64,000 nt of DNA from an uncultured Prevotellaceae bacterium (GCA_902781315.1 CACZIT010000017.1:1-64000); one strand, 5' to 3'. Positions 50,713 through 59,475 are shown, numbered from the stretch's first letter. Notes: generated by a model not told the origin, from the letters alone. Made by a program: numbers and translations.

Positions 50713-50720
50713 CAAAGTTA
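50713..50720 (-). promoter_or_regulatory. -7 box of tRNA-Pro
   Basis: TAACTTTG on the minus strand; the -33 element is not clear. Confidence 0.5.
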
Positions 50721-50808
50721 CACAGAATTTTTGAATTACGTGCAACTTTTTACAAGTTTTTTTGCTTCACTCCGCTTTTTCGCTTCGTTTCTAACCCGTT
50801 GTGGCATG

Positions 50809-51552
50809 TCAGAAATAGATGCGAGGCCCCAGCATCACGTCGGTAGTGACAATGCCATTGATGGGCTTGCCGTCCATTTTTGAATCGCTGTCGAAGAAAA
50901 TGTGGTAGAAGGAGTTGGTCTCTAAGCCCAGTCCCACATGCTTGGACAGGCGATATTCGATGCCCGCCTTCAGCAAGACGCTCAAGCCAAATTTGGAGTT
51001 GTCGCCATAGTAGTTGTAGCGATAGAATTCGCTTCTGTCATGCAGGTAGCTGGCACCGAGACCGAGAGCCAGTTCCCAGCGCCAACGACTCGTCGAGGGT
51101 ATGTTGCACCACACGCGGTTCACGCCGAAGGTGTAGAGGCTGAAATGCAGATAACCGTCGCTGTATCGGCTTCCCTTGAAAGTGAAGGCTACGCCTCGGC
51201 CTCGGCCTCCGCCTTTGTCGAAGATGTTTTCATACTCTGCCAAGTACTCCAGTCCCAGGAGATGGTCATAGGTGTAATCACCAACTTGCAATTCGGAAGT
51301 AATCAGATTGACACCGCCGCTGAGCTTCAGCACGTGTAGTTCAGCTGAGTGCTTTTTCTGTTTGACTGGTTGCAGTTCTGCCTGCGATTCCGGCCGTTTC
51401 CCGAACACCTGGTCGAGGTACTGTTCCAACTGCTCGTTGCGCGTGGTGTCAGTGATGAGTGTGTCGGCCTTGACAGTTTCCCCTGCCTTGGCCGGCATAG
51501 CGGCAAGGAGTGCTGCCACGCAGCCGACAAGTATTCTAAGCGAGATTTTCAT
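50809..51552 (-). CDS. outer-membrane beta-barrel protein
   Basis: A 247-residue protein with a signal peptide (LRILVGCVAALLAAMPAKA), a short charged helical stretch (ITDTTRNEQLEQYLDQVFG) and about eight beta strands of an OmpA/OmpW-like barrel (ELALGLGASYLHDRSEFYRY, LKAGIEYRLSKHVGLGLETN), ending in the aromatic GPRIYF needed for barrel insertion. It lies 27 bp after a similar lipoprotein-barrel gene with matching strand patterns (RWELALGLGASY against RWEVGLGIGYTT), so the two are likely paralogues. Role unknown; probably part of the sigma/STN unit upstream. Confidence 0.85.
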   Translation of the reverse strand: MKISLRILVGCVAALLAAMPAKAGETVKADTLITDTTRNEQLEQYLDQVFGKRPESQAELQPVKQKKHSAELHVLKLSGGVNLITSELQVGDYTYDHLLGLEYLAEYENIFDKGGGRGRGVAFTFKGSRYSDGYLHFSLYTFGVNRVWCNIPSTSRWRWELALGLGASYLHDRSEFYRYNYYGDNSKFGLSVLLKAGIEYRLSKHVGLGLETNSFYHIFFDSDSKMDGKPINGIVTTDVMLGPRIYF

Positions 51553-51578
51553 TGTTTTTAATAAAAAGGTTTGACGAA

Positions 51579-52535
51579 TCAGAAATAGAAGCGCATGCCA
51601 GCCGTGAGGCTCATGCTGTCGAAGCCGTAGCGCTCATTTTTGTCGAGGTGGAAATCCTTGGGTGCCGAGAATGTGCGGCTCATCATGTTCCAGTCGGCGC
51701 CGAGAGCGAAATGCTTGCTAATTGCGTATTCCACGCCCAGCCGCGTCAGTGCGCCAAAGCCGCCGCCACTGTTGCCGCCCTCCTCGCTGTAGGTGGTATA
51801 GCCGATGCCGAGGCCGACTTCCCAGCGCCAGTTCTTCGTCGTCATATGGCTGATGAGGAAGTCAGGACCGACGTAGAAGAAAGTCTGGTCGCTCATGCCG
51901 CCGTAGGTGGTGCGGTTGTAGGCCGTCGTGAAACCAAAGCCGAAGTTGCGGTTGCCGATGTGCTCGTAGCTGAGCATGACGTCGAGACCCATCTTCTTGT
52001 GCACCTGGCCATAGGGCGAATACACCTTCGACGTGATGCGCGAGGGTCCTGTGCTGAGTTTCACGACGTTCTTCGGGTTGCTGCGCCGCGTGGCGTAGAC
52101 GACCTGTGCGCCAAACGTGTCGTCGGCAGGCATGAACGACAGCGTGTCGGTGAGTGCCGAATACATCTCTGCCGGGGTGAGGTATAGCATGTTGCCGGAA
52201 ATCTGGTGGCAAGTGCTCTTGAACGATGGCTCGCGATGCTCCATGATCTGCAGGGCGTTGCCGCCATGCCGGGCCGTAGCTTCCTTGCCGAGCTGCACCA
52301 CATAGTCGTAGTTGCACTTCGTGGTGGTGCCGCGGTCCTTGACAGCCACGTCGCCTATCACAACGGCCGACGACGGCAACCGCTCGCCGTAGAGGAAGAT
52401 GCGCACCGAGTCAACAGGCAGCGGTGGGCGCTCGTTGGCTACGTGGGTGATTACTTTAGGACTGCATCCCGCTAACTGGAAGGCCATAAGGCACAGCAGC
52501 AGGCCAATGATGTTTTTCCGAATAATGTTTTCCAT
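51579..52535 (-). CDS. lipoprotein with C-terminal beta-barrel
   Basis: A 318-residue protein with a lipobox LAGC (Cys about 24). Residues about 30-120 form a periplasmic or surface domain (ERPPLPVDSVRIFLYGERLP, NYDYVVQLGKEATARHGGNA). A predicted eight-strand barrel follows (NRNFGFGFTTAYNRTTYGGM, GVEYAISKHFALGADWNM) and ends TAGMRFYF. A lipid anchor joined to an eight-strand barrel is uncommon. It is between the STN protein and the second barrel, in the same direction. Confidence 0.85.
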   Translation of the reverse strand: MENIIRKNIIGLLLCLMAFQLAGCSPKVITHVANERPPLPVDSVRIFLYGERLPSSAVVIGDVAVKDRGTTTKCNYDYVVQLGKEATARHGGNALQIMEHREPSFKSTCHQISGNMLYLTPAEMYSALTDTLSFMPADDTFGAQVVYATRRSNPKNVVKLSTGPSRITSKVYSPYGQVHKKMGLDVMLSYEHIGNRNFGFGFTTAYNRTTYGGMSDQTFFYVGPDFLISHMTTKNWRWEVGLGIGYTTYSEEGGNSGGGFGALTRLGVEYAISKHFALGADWNMMSRTFSAPKDFHLDKNERYGFDSMSLTAGMRFYF

Positions 52536-52568
52536 TCTTTTCTACATTATTTTTATATAATAACGATT

Positions 52569-53978
52569 CTATTCGTTTTTTCTTGCATGCTCCTGCTTTT
52601 TTTTCGCACTATGGCGGCCACGCCAATATGCCACGCTGAGACGCTGCAGACTGGCATCTGACCGGCAGTCGTCATGATTGGCATGCAGGGTGTAGAGGCG
52701 ATTGCCGTGGCTGTCGTAGCTTCGTTGGGTCAGGAGCCTGAAGCGCGTGTCGAGGTCGGTGTGGTAGGCTGACATCAGTGCCATCCGGAAGATGAGGTCG
52801 AGTGTGGGCTCGGCGTCGGCAAAGTCGGCCGCATAGGTGCCAGATTTCCCGATATCGGCCATTTCTTCGTTGAAGAAGAACACGTCGAGAATGTCGCCCG
52901 CCTGCACCCCCGTGATTTTCAGTGGATTGTTGCGCGGCACCCACTTCTTCTGCTGCAGAATGGCCGACACCACATCGTCGACATCCACTTCGCACTGGCT
53001 GCCGTCGGGCTTGCAGATTCGGATGCCCACCACCGACCGACCGGCCTCGCGGAGGTGCATGCGTGGCTGGTAGCCCGCGAGGGTTGCCCAGCGCGTCGCC
53101 GCTTCCTCGCTGTTGAGCAGCACCCTGACACGGCAGAGCTCTGAACAGCATTGGCTGCCGCCGTTGACAACGGCTGAACCTATGGCACCCGCCAAGCCGA
53201 ACATGGCTGCAAAGGGCCAGCTGCCGTCTTGTCTCAGAATGTTGAACTCTGTGTATTTCGCCAGCACCACGGCCCCGCTGTCGGCCAGTGCCTCCGGGGC
53301 TGCGGTGAGTTGGAAAGAAGGCAGGGGCATCGACCAGACGCGCTTGCGCACGGCGTCGGCATAGCGCTTGTAATTGTTTTCATAGGCAGGCAGCTCGTCC
53401 TGTTGCCGCGCCACATCCACGGTCTGCAGATGTTCCGTTGCGGTCTGCAGGCGCAGCGTGCCCACTTCCTTCATCTCCATCAGCCTCCACCATGTGGCAA
53501 AGCCGACGTGGCTGATGCGCACGCGTGCCTGCTGCTGCGTGCAGGGTATCGTGAAGTGCCCGTCCTGATTGCTCACCCCGCTGGCAATGCGTGTGGAGTC
53601 GGCCTTGCTGTAAAGCGCAATGTTGGCATAGGTGACTGGCTGCCCGTTGGCATCTACCAGCCGCCCCATGAACTTGTAAGGCCAGCGCTGCGTGCATTCC
53701 ACGAATATGTGCCCCTCGCTGATCTCGATGCGTATGGGGTAAAAGCCGATGAGTGCATGCACGGCCTCGGGCACGCTCTTGTCGCTCACGGTGCAGCTGA
53801 CGTGGTAGTCTTCCAGGTCGTCGTAGATGAAGCTTACCTGCCACTCGTCGCTCATCTTGTCGATGGTCATCAAGGCCTCAGCCAGCGACACGTTGCGAAA
53901 CGTATGGCTGATGTGCTGTGACCGGGCCAGCAAGGCTGGCAGCAACATTATTGCCAGTAGGAGGTGGGCTTTCTTCAT
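52569..53978 (-). CDS. STN and carboxypeptidase-regulatory-like protein without receptor barrel
   Basis: A 469-residue exported protein (signal LLLAIMLLPALLARSQ). Residues about 24-95 are an STN domain (ISHTFRNVSLAEALMTIDKM ... VPEAVHALIGFYPIRIEISE). Residues about 100-190 are a carboxypeptidase-regulatory-like domain (MGRLVDANGQPVTYANIALY, ISHVGFATWW). After that, where TonB receptors have plug and barrel, there is a 280-residue domain I do not know (DGSWPFAAMFGLAGAIGSAV with a Cys-pair CCSELC, about 277-282). It looks like a surface receptor that lost or exchanged its barrel, and probably talks to the sigma fusion just upstream through STN domains. Confidence 0.85.
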   Translation of the reverse strand: MKKAHLLLAIMLLPALLARSQHISHTFRNVSLAEALMTIDKMSDEWQVSFIYDDLEDYHVSCTVSDKSVPEAVHALIGFYPIRIEISEGHIFVECTQRWPYKFMGRLVDANGQPVTYANIALYSKADSTRIASGVSNQDGHFTIPCTQQQARVRISHVGFATWWRLMEMKEVGTLRLQTATEHLQTVDVARQQDELPAYENNYKRYADAVRKRVWSMPLPSFQLTAAPEALADSGAVVLAKYTEFNILRQDGSWPFAAMFGLAGAIGSAVVNGGSQCCSELCRVRVLLNSEEAATRWATLAGYQPRMHLREAGRSVVGIRICKPDGSQCEVDVDDVVSAILQQKKWVPRNNPLKITGVQAGDILDVFFFNEEMADIGKSGTYAADFADAEPTLDLIFRMALMSAYHTDLDTRFRLLTQRSYDSHGNRLYTLHANHDDCRSDASLQRLSVAYWRGRHSAKKKQEHARKNE

Positions 53979-54013
53979 AGGGCAGATGCTCTTCGTTTCA
54001 ATCTGTAAAGATG

Positions 54014-54880
54014 CTATTCTACAACGAGAGTGCCATCGGCAGCCTGTACGATGCTGAAGCGTTGAAACCGGTTCAGCATGTCAAGCGTTTCCGACAGCGC
54101 ATCCTGCGGGGTCCATTGGAAATAGAGCCGCAGCTTGGCCGCCTCAGCATTGCGGATGCTGACACCGACATGGTGATAGTCGGCTATCTGCTTCACGATG
54201 TCGGCAAGGGCTGTATTCTCGAAAGTGACGGTGACTGACGGCTGCTGGACACGCTTAGCCTCCATTTGCTTGACGGTCGGTACAGGCCGTTCTTCGGCAG
54301 GGCTGACCGACGACTTGTGGAAAGCAAACCTCGCACCGACGGCCACGGCTGCTGCCACCATGAGCAACAACGCTATGCTCACCACGAAGCGGGCCGTAAT
54401 TTTGCGTCGGGCCAGCAGCACATGCTTGTAGACAGCCGGAATGCTGATGCCCAACTCGTGGGAAATCTCTCGATAGCTCTTGTTTTCCTCGAATCGCATG
54501 ACAAACACCTGGCTCGTGCGTGGCGGCAACTCCCGCTCGGCAAAGCGTAGCATGTCGACGGCCTCGTGTTCCTCCACGTCGGACTTCTCATCAGTGCCTT
54601 CATGCTCACGGCTCAGCCTGGCTATGGCCTTCTGCTCCACCTTGCGATGGGCCACCAGGTCGCGACAGCGGTTGCGCACCGACGCGAGCAGGTAGCTCTG
54701 CCACTTGTCAGCCTCGACCTGCGGCTTCTGCTCGGCAATGCGTGCGAAAACCTCACCGACAACATCCCTTGCTTCCTCTGGGTCGTGAAGGATGCTGTCG
54801 GCCAACTGGCACATTTCTTCGCGGTGCTGCCTATAGAGTTGTTCCAACTCGCCTTGGTAGCCACGTTCCATCATATCCAT
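54014..54880 (-). CDS. ECF sigma factor fused to membrane helix and FecR-like domain
   Basis: A 288-residue protein. Residues about 5-160 are an ECF sigma factor: region 2 (LEQLYRQHREEMCQLADSIL ... WQSYLLASVRNRCRDLVAHR) and region 4 (RELPPRTSQVFVMRFEENKS, YREISHELGISIPAVYKHVL). One membrane helix follows (FVVSIALLLMVAAAVAVGAR). Residues about 215-288 resemble the FecR C-terminal/STN-like domain (TVTFENTALADIVKQIADYH, LSETLDMLNRFQRFSIVQAA, GTLVVE). Normally sigma and FecR are separate. The start at 54880 is chosen because an upstream in-frame codon would lie inside the ackA terminator. It is followed 36 bp on by the STN protein. Confidence 0.88.
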   Translation of the reverse strand: MDMMERGYQGELEQLYRQHREEMCQLADSILHDPEEARDVVGEVFARIAEQKPQVEADKWQSYLLASVRNRCRDLVAHRKVEQKAIARLSREHEGTDEKSDVEEHEAVDMLRFAERELPPRTSQVFVMRFEENKSYREISHELGISIPAVYKHVLLARRKITARFVVSIALLLMVAAAVAVGARFAFHKSSVSPAEERPVPTVKQMEAKRVQQPSVTVTFENTALADIVKQIADYHHVGVSIRNAEAAKLRLYFQWTPQDALSETLDMLNRFQRFSIVQAADGTLVVE

Positions 54881-54924
54881 ACTATAAAGACGGGAAACCT
54901 CTCGATTTTTAACCTTGCAAGCGT

Positions 54925-54957
54925 AAAAAAACACCCCGCAGCGAGTTGCGGGGTGTC
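54925..54957 (-). terminator. terminator of ackA
   Basis: ACACCCCGCA-ACTCG-CTGCGGGGTGT followed by seven T residues on the minus strand, 20 bp after the ackA stop. Confidence 0.9.
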
Positions 54958-54976
54958 TCAGCAGTTGGTTTGGGTT

Positions 54977-56176
54977 TTATGATTTCTGCACCAGTTCCAT
55001 GGTGTCGCGGGCGATGACGATTTCCTCGTCGGTGGGTACCACCCACACCTGCACCTTCGAGTCGGGAGCAGAGATGAGCTTCTCCTCGCCGCGGCAGTTG
55101 TTGGCTTCGGCATCCATCTTCACGCCGAGGAACTCCAGACCCGAGCAGGCCTCCATGCGCGTGGAGATTTGGTTCTCGCCTACACCGGCGGTCCAAACGA
55201 TGACGTCGACGCCACCCATGGCGGCAGCATACGAGCCGATGTACTTCTTGATGCGGTAGTTGTACATGCGGAGGGCGAGCTGGGCGCGCTCGTTGCCGTT
55301 CTTGGCAGCCTCTTCGATGTCGCGCATGTCGCTGGAGATGCCCGTGATGCCGAGCACGCCCGACTTCTTGTTCAGGAAGTCGGCCATCTCCTGGGGCTGC
55401 AGGTGCAGCTTGTCCATGATGTAGGTCACGGCCGAGGGGTCGATGTCGCCCGAGCGCGAGCCCATCATGACGCCTGCCAGCGGGGTGAGGCCCATGGAGG
55501 TGTCGATGACCTTGCCGTCCTTGATGGCAGCCACCGAGGCGCCGTTGCCGATGTGGCAGGTGATAATCTTCAGGTCCTTGATGTCCTTACCCATGAGTTC
55601 GGCCACACGATGCGACACGTAGCGGTGCGAGGTGCCGTGGAAGCCGTAGCGGCGCACGTGGTACTTCTCGTAGAGCTCGTAGGGCACAGCGTAGAGGTAG
55701 GCATGGGCGGGCATGGTGGAGTGGAAGGCGTTGTCGAACACCGTCACCTGCGGTACGTTCGGCATGAGGTGATCGACGGCACGGATGCCCTTCAGGTGAC
55801 CGGCGTTGTGCACGGGAGCCAGGTCGCAGAGGCTCTCGATGCCGGCCTCCACGCCCTCGTTCACGAGGCAGCTCTTCTCGAAGAGGTCGCCGCCCTGCAC
55901 GATGCGATGGCCCACGGCGTCGATTTCGTCGAGGCTCTTGATGGCACCATACTCCTCGCTGAGCAGCGTCTGGAACACGAAGTTCACGCCCTCCTTGTGG
56001 TCGGGCATGTCGTGCATGAGGATTTTCTTCTCGCCGTTGGGCAGGGTGAGCTTCAGGAATGCGTTGTCGAGGCCGATGCGCTCTACGCCGCCCTGAGCCA
56101 GCACGGACTCGTCGTCCATGTTGTAAAGTTTATACTTGATGGAACTACTTCCGCAATTCAGTACTAAAATATTCAT
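54977..56176 (-). CDS. ackA: acetate kinase
   Basis: AckA makes ATP and acetate from acetyl phosphate. From the ATG at 56176 the protein has 399 residues (a TTG three codons earlier is less likely). It starts MNILVLNCGSSSIKYKLYNM; further motifs are HRIVQGGDLF, ITCHIGNGASVAAIKDGKVI (ATP site), DTSMGLTPLAGVMMGSRSGDIDP, VWTAGVGENQ. With pta it forms the acetate branch, with a four-helix-bundle gene between them. Confidence 0.97.
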   Translation of the reverse strand: MNILVLNCGSSSIKYKLYNMDDESVLAQGGVERIGLDNAFLKLTLPNGEKKILMHDMPDHKEGVNFVFQTLLSEEYGAIKSLDEIDAVGHRIVQGGDLFEKSCLVNEGVEAGIESLCDLAPVHNAGHLKGIRAVDHLMPNVPQVTVFDNAFHSTMPAHAYLYAVPYELYEKYHVRRYGFHGTSHRYVSHRVAELMGKDIKDLKIITCHIGNGASVAAIKDGKVIDTSMGLTPLAGVMMGSRSGDIDPSAVTYIMDKLHLQPQEMADFLNKKSGVLGITGISSDMRDIEEAAKNGNERAQLALRMYNYRIKKYIGSYAAAMGGVDVIVWTAGVGENQISTRMEACSGLEFLGVKMDAEANNCRGEEKLISAPDSKVQVWVVPTDEEIVIARDTMELVQKS

Positions 56177-56247
56177 TTCATTCAAATTTTAAAGTGAAAA
56201 ATGAAAAGTGAAAAACGAAAAATCAGTTGATTCTATTCGTTCCTTTT

Positions 56248-56640
56248 TCATTCTTCGTCATTATTCTTTGTTTTCTTACTATTATTCTTTGCTGTATTAA
56301 GTGATGCGACTAAAAGTGCTACTATTTCCGAACAATCTGCTCGCATGCTTTCGTATTCCCTTTCAGTTATGACTGACTTGTTGTAAAGAAGCTTCAGCCA
56401 ACTACGAGTTTCGCTGGCTTCCTTGAGGGCAATGTGAAGTTTTGTAATAAAATCTGCTGATGACTGCGCAAACTGCGACTCACTGACATTTGCCATTACC
56501 GACGTTCCAGACCTTAAAACCTGATCGTAAAGAGAAGCAAAAACCTTACTACGATTATTTGCCAGATATTCAGTCATTGTGGCTATTCGAGTGGCGAATG
56601 CTTGTGATTTCTGCATCAAAACAGACTCTTCTTCGTTCAT
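56248..56640 (-). CDS. four-helix-bundle protein (23S rRNA intervening-sequence family)
   Basis: A 130-residue helical protein from the ATG at 56640 (13 codons inside the longest frame, whose start is in simple repeat). Family signs are VLRSGTSVMANVSESQFAQS and FITKLHIALKEASETRSWLK. Members were first seen in inserts of 23S rRNA genes but occur widely as single genes with unknown role. It is framed on both sides by GAAAAATGAAAAGTGAAAA-type simple repeats, as if inserted between pta and ackA. Confidence 0.85.
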   Translation of the reverse strand: MNEEESVLMQKSQAFATRIATMTEYLANNRSKVFASLYDQVLRSGTSVMANVSESQFAQSSADFITKLHIALKEASETRSWLKLLYNKSVITEREYESMRADCSEIVALLVASLNTAKNNSKKTKNNDEE

Positions 56641-56695
56641 GCCAGCGTGATTTTTCGTTTTTCGTTTTTCACTTTTCACTTAATCGGGCTGAAAA

Positions 56696-57700
56696 TCAGC
56701 GCGATTGGGCCTGGCAGGCGGTGATGGCCACCATGTAGTAGATGTCGTCGACCGAGCAGCCGCGCGAGAGGTCGTTCACGGGACGGGCGATACCTTGCAG
56801 GATGGGGCCAATGGCGATGGCGTCGCCGAGACGCTGCACCAGTTTATAGCCGATGTTGCCTACTTCGAGGTTCGGGAACACGAGCACGTTGGCATTGCCG
56901 GCGATAGCACTGCCGGGAGCCTTCTTGGCACCTACTGAGGGCACCAGTGCGGCGTCGGCCTGCAGCTCACCGTCGATCTTCAGCTCGGGAGCCATCTCAC
57001 GGGCCAACTGTGTGGCTTCCACCACCTTGTCGACCACCTCGTGCTTGGCCGAGCCCTTCGTCGAGAAGCTCAGCATGGCCACGCGCGGATCCTCAAAGCC
57101 TGCCACCGACTTGGCAGTCTGAGCGGTGCAGACAGCAATCTGAGCCAGCTGGTTGGCATCGGGCATGGGCGTCACAGCCACGTCGCCAACGACCACCACG
57201 CCGTTCTCGCCATACTGCGGCTGCTTCGTGATGAGCAGCATAGCACCTGAGACGCAGGTGATGCCAGGGGCGCACTTGATGATCTGCAGCGCCGGACGCA
57301 GCGTGTCGCCCGTTGTCGAGAGCGCACCCGAAATCTGACCGTCGGCACCCTCGGTCTTGATGATCATGCAACCCAGGTAGAGCGGGTTCTTCACCAGTTC
57401 GCGAGCCTGCTCGATGGTCATGCCCTTCTTCTTGCGCAGCTCAGCCAGCAACTCGGCATACTCCTCGCTGCGGGGGTTGTTCAGCGGGTCGATGATGGTG
57501 GCCTTGTCGATGTGGGTGAGTCCATACTTCTCGGCATCGGCCTTGATGCTCTCAGGATTACCAATGAGGATGATGTCGGCCAGTTCGTCGGCCAGCACGC
57601 GGTCGGCGGCGCGCAGGGTGCGCTCCTCTTCGGCCTCGGGCAGCACGATGCGCTGCTTGTTAGCCTTTGCACGTGCCACGATTTGTTGTAATAGATCCAT
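56696..57700 (-). CDS. pta: phosphate acetyltransferase
   Basis: Pta converts acetyl-CoA and phosphate to acetyl phosphate. At 334 residues it is the short, catalytic-domain-only form. Motifs: QRIVLPEAEEERTLRAADRV (residues about 17-36), GCMIIKTEGADGQISGALST (112-131), RVAMLSFSTKGSAKHEVVDK, VFPNLEVGNIGYKLVQRLG and GPILQGIARPVNDLSRGCSV near the end. It lies upstream of ackA in the same direction. Confidence 0.97.
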   Translation of the reverse strand: MDLLQQIVARAKANKQRIVLPEAEEERTLRAADRVLADELADIILIGNPESIKADAEKYGLTHIDKATIIDPLNNPRSEEYAELLAELRKKKGMTIEQARELVKNPLYLGCMIIKTEGADGQISGALSTTGDTLRPALQIIKCAPGITCVSGAMLLITKQPQYGENGVVVVGDVAVTPMPDANQLAQIAVCTAQTAKSVAGFEDPRVAMLSFSTKGSAKHEVVDKVVEATQLAREMAPELKIDGELQADAALVPSVGAKKAPGSAIAGNANVLVFPNLEVGNIGYKLVQRLGDAIAIGPILQGIARPVNDLSRGCSVDDIYYMVAITACQAQSR

Positions 57701-57766
57701 TTTTTTTGTGATTTATAATAAATTGTGATTTATAATTAATAATGAATAATTGATAATTCGCTCCTG

Positions 57767-57801
57767 CTCCCTCCCCCGTTTGGGGAGGGCCGGGGTGGGG
57801 T
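57767..57801. repeat. GC-rich palindromic repeat between pta and cdaA
   Basis: GCTCCCTCCCCCGTTTGGGG followed by AGGGCCGGGGTGGGG; it ends 6 bp before the cdaA stop. Confidence 0.6.
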
Positions 57802-57806
57802 TCCCC

Positions 57807-58574
57807 CTACATTTCCTTCGCCAGCACAGCCTCCAGTTCCTCTGCCGACAGGCGCAGGCGGAACTCGCCCTTGTTGGCCACCGAGATGCGGCCTGTCTCC
57901 TCGCTCACGATGATGGCAATGGCGTCCGAAGCCTGCGAGATGCCCAGTGCCGCGCGATGGCGCAGGCCCAGTTCCTTCGGGATGTCCAGATTGTGGCTCA
58001 CGGGCAGAATGCAGCCCGCAGCCTTGATGCGCTTCTTCGAAATCACCATCGCACCGTCGTGCAGCGGCGAATTCTTGAAGAAGATGTTCTCAATGAGTCG
58101 CTGGTTGATGCTCGCATCAATCTTGTCGCCCGTGTCCACCACGTCGTCCAGCGGTGCACCGCGCTCAATCACGATCAGCGCGCCCACCTTCTGCCGCGCC
58201 ATGTTCATGCAGGCCATCACGATAGGCATGATGGTCTCCTTGTCTTCTTCCTGCTCCTTGTCCTTGTTCTTGAAGTAGTGGAAGAAAGAGCGGAACCGCT
58301 GGTGGGCGCCCAGCGTATAGAGAAACTTACGTATCTCTTCCTGGAACAGCACGATGAGCGCTATCACACCCACGCTCACCAGTTTGTCGAGTATCGACCC
58401 CATGAGGCGCATCTCCAGCACCTGGCTCACGAAGAGCCAGATCAGCACAAACACCATGATGCCGATGAACACGTTCAGCGACCGGCTCTCCTTCATCAGT
58501 CGGTAGATGTAGTAGAGCATGAGTGCGACAAGCAGGATGTCGATGATGTCTTTTATTCCAAAGTCGAAAGGCAT
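57807..58574 (-). CDS. cdaA: diadenylate cyclase CdaA
   Basis: CdaA makes the second messenger c-di-AMP from two ATP, important for potassium and wall balance. At 255 residues it has three N-terminal membrane helices (IIDILLVALMLYYIYRLM, NVFIGIMVFVLIWLFVSQVL, LVSVGVIALIVLFQEEI) and the DAC domain with both active motifs: SPLHDGAMVI (DGA) and LGLRHRAALG (RHR). It follows folP, the usual pairing in the phylum. Confidence 0.95.
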   Translation of the reverse strand: MPFDFGIKDIIDILLVALMLYYIYRLMKESRSLNVFIGIMVFVLIWLFVSQVLEMRLMGSILDKLVSVGVIALIVLFQEEIRKFLYTLGAHQRFRSFFHYFKNKDKEQEEDKETIMPIVMACMNMARQKVGALIVIERGAPLDDVVDTGDKIDASINQRLIENIFFKNSPLHDGAMVISKKRIKAAGCILPVSHNLDIPKELGLRHRAALGISQASDAIAIIVSEETGRISVANKGEFRLRLSAEELEAVLAKEM

Positions 58575-58657
58575 GAACTTTATTTACGATTTTAATAACA
58601 TGGATGTTGCAAACACGGATGGCACGGATGGCCTGTCTTACACGCGCCGCAGGCGCC

Positions 58658-59467
58658 TTACACGTTGCGCAGCAGCTTCACGCATTCACAGGCCTCCCTG
58701 ACGTCGTGGACGCGCAGGATGCTGGCCCCACGTTGCAGGGCGAGCGTGTTCAGCACAGTAGTGCCGTTCAGCGCCGTGTCGGGAGAGCCGCCCAGCGTCT
58801 GCCACACCATGCGCTTGCGCGAGATGCCCACGAGCAGCGGCAGCTCCATCACCTGAAGCCGCTCCATCTCGCGGAGCACGGCGAAGTTCTCGTCAAGCGT
58901 CTTGCCGAAGCCGAATCCCGGGTCCAGGATGATGTCCTTTGCACCCAGTGCGCGCAACTGCGTCACCTCCTCGGCCCACTCCCTGAGCATCAGCTCCACC
59001 GATGCCTGCTGCGACATCAGGATATAAGGAACCCCCAACGCCGCCACGACGTGGAACATGTCGCCGTCCTTCCCGTCCGACGGGGTAGGGGGCAGCGGCT
59101 CTCTGACGTCGTTGATGATGTCGGCACCCCATTCCTCTACACAGCGGCGAGCCACCCGTGGGCGGAACGTATCGACACTCACCACGGCGTCCGGCACCTC
59201 GCGCCGTACGACGGCAAGTGCCTCCTGCAGCCTGTGCAGTTCCTCCTCCTCGCTGACGTCCATGTGGCCGGGCCGCGTGGAGAACGCCCCCACGTCAATC
59301 ATCCGGCCACCTTCAGCCACAATCTGCTGCGCCCGCTCGGCTATCTCCCGTTCGGTCTGCTTGCGGCTACCGGCAAAGAAAGAGTCGGGCGTGCAGTTCA
59401 GGATGCCCATCACCACTGGCTCGGCCAGGCTCATCAGCGCACCCCTCACATTGATGCAGTATTCCAT
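58658..59467 (-). CDS. folP: dihydropteroate synthase
   Basis: FolP joins pABA and the pterin diphosphate in folate synthesis; it is the sulfonamide target. At 269 residues it has VMGILNCTPDSFFAGSRKQT (residues about 18-37), IDVGAFSTRPGHMDVSEEEE, VSVDTFRPRVAR, DIINDVREPLPP, DIILDPGFGFGKTLDENFA and LLVGISRKRMVW. The -7 box TATTTTTG (59476-59483, minus) is only 9 bp before the ATG, so the mRNA is probably nearly leaderless. Confidence 0.96.
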   Translation of the reverse strand: MEYCINVRGALMSLAEPVVMGILNCTPDSFFAGSRKQTEREIAERAQQIVAEGGRMIDVGAFSTRPGHMDVSEEEELHRLQEALAVVRREVPDAVVSVDTFRPRVARRCVEEWGADIINDVREPLPPTPSDGKDGDMFHVVAALGVPYILMSQQASVELMLREWAEEVTQLRALGAKDIILDPGFGFGKTLDENFAVLREMERLQVMELPLLVGISRKRMVWQTLGGSPDTALNGTTVLNTLALQRGASILRVHDVREACECVKLLRNV

Positions 59468-59475
59468 ACTGACTG

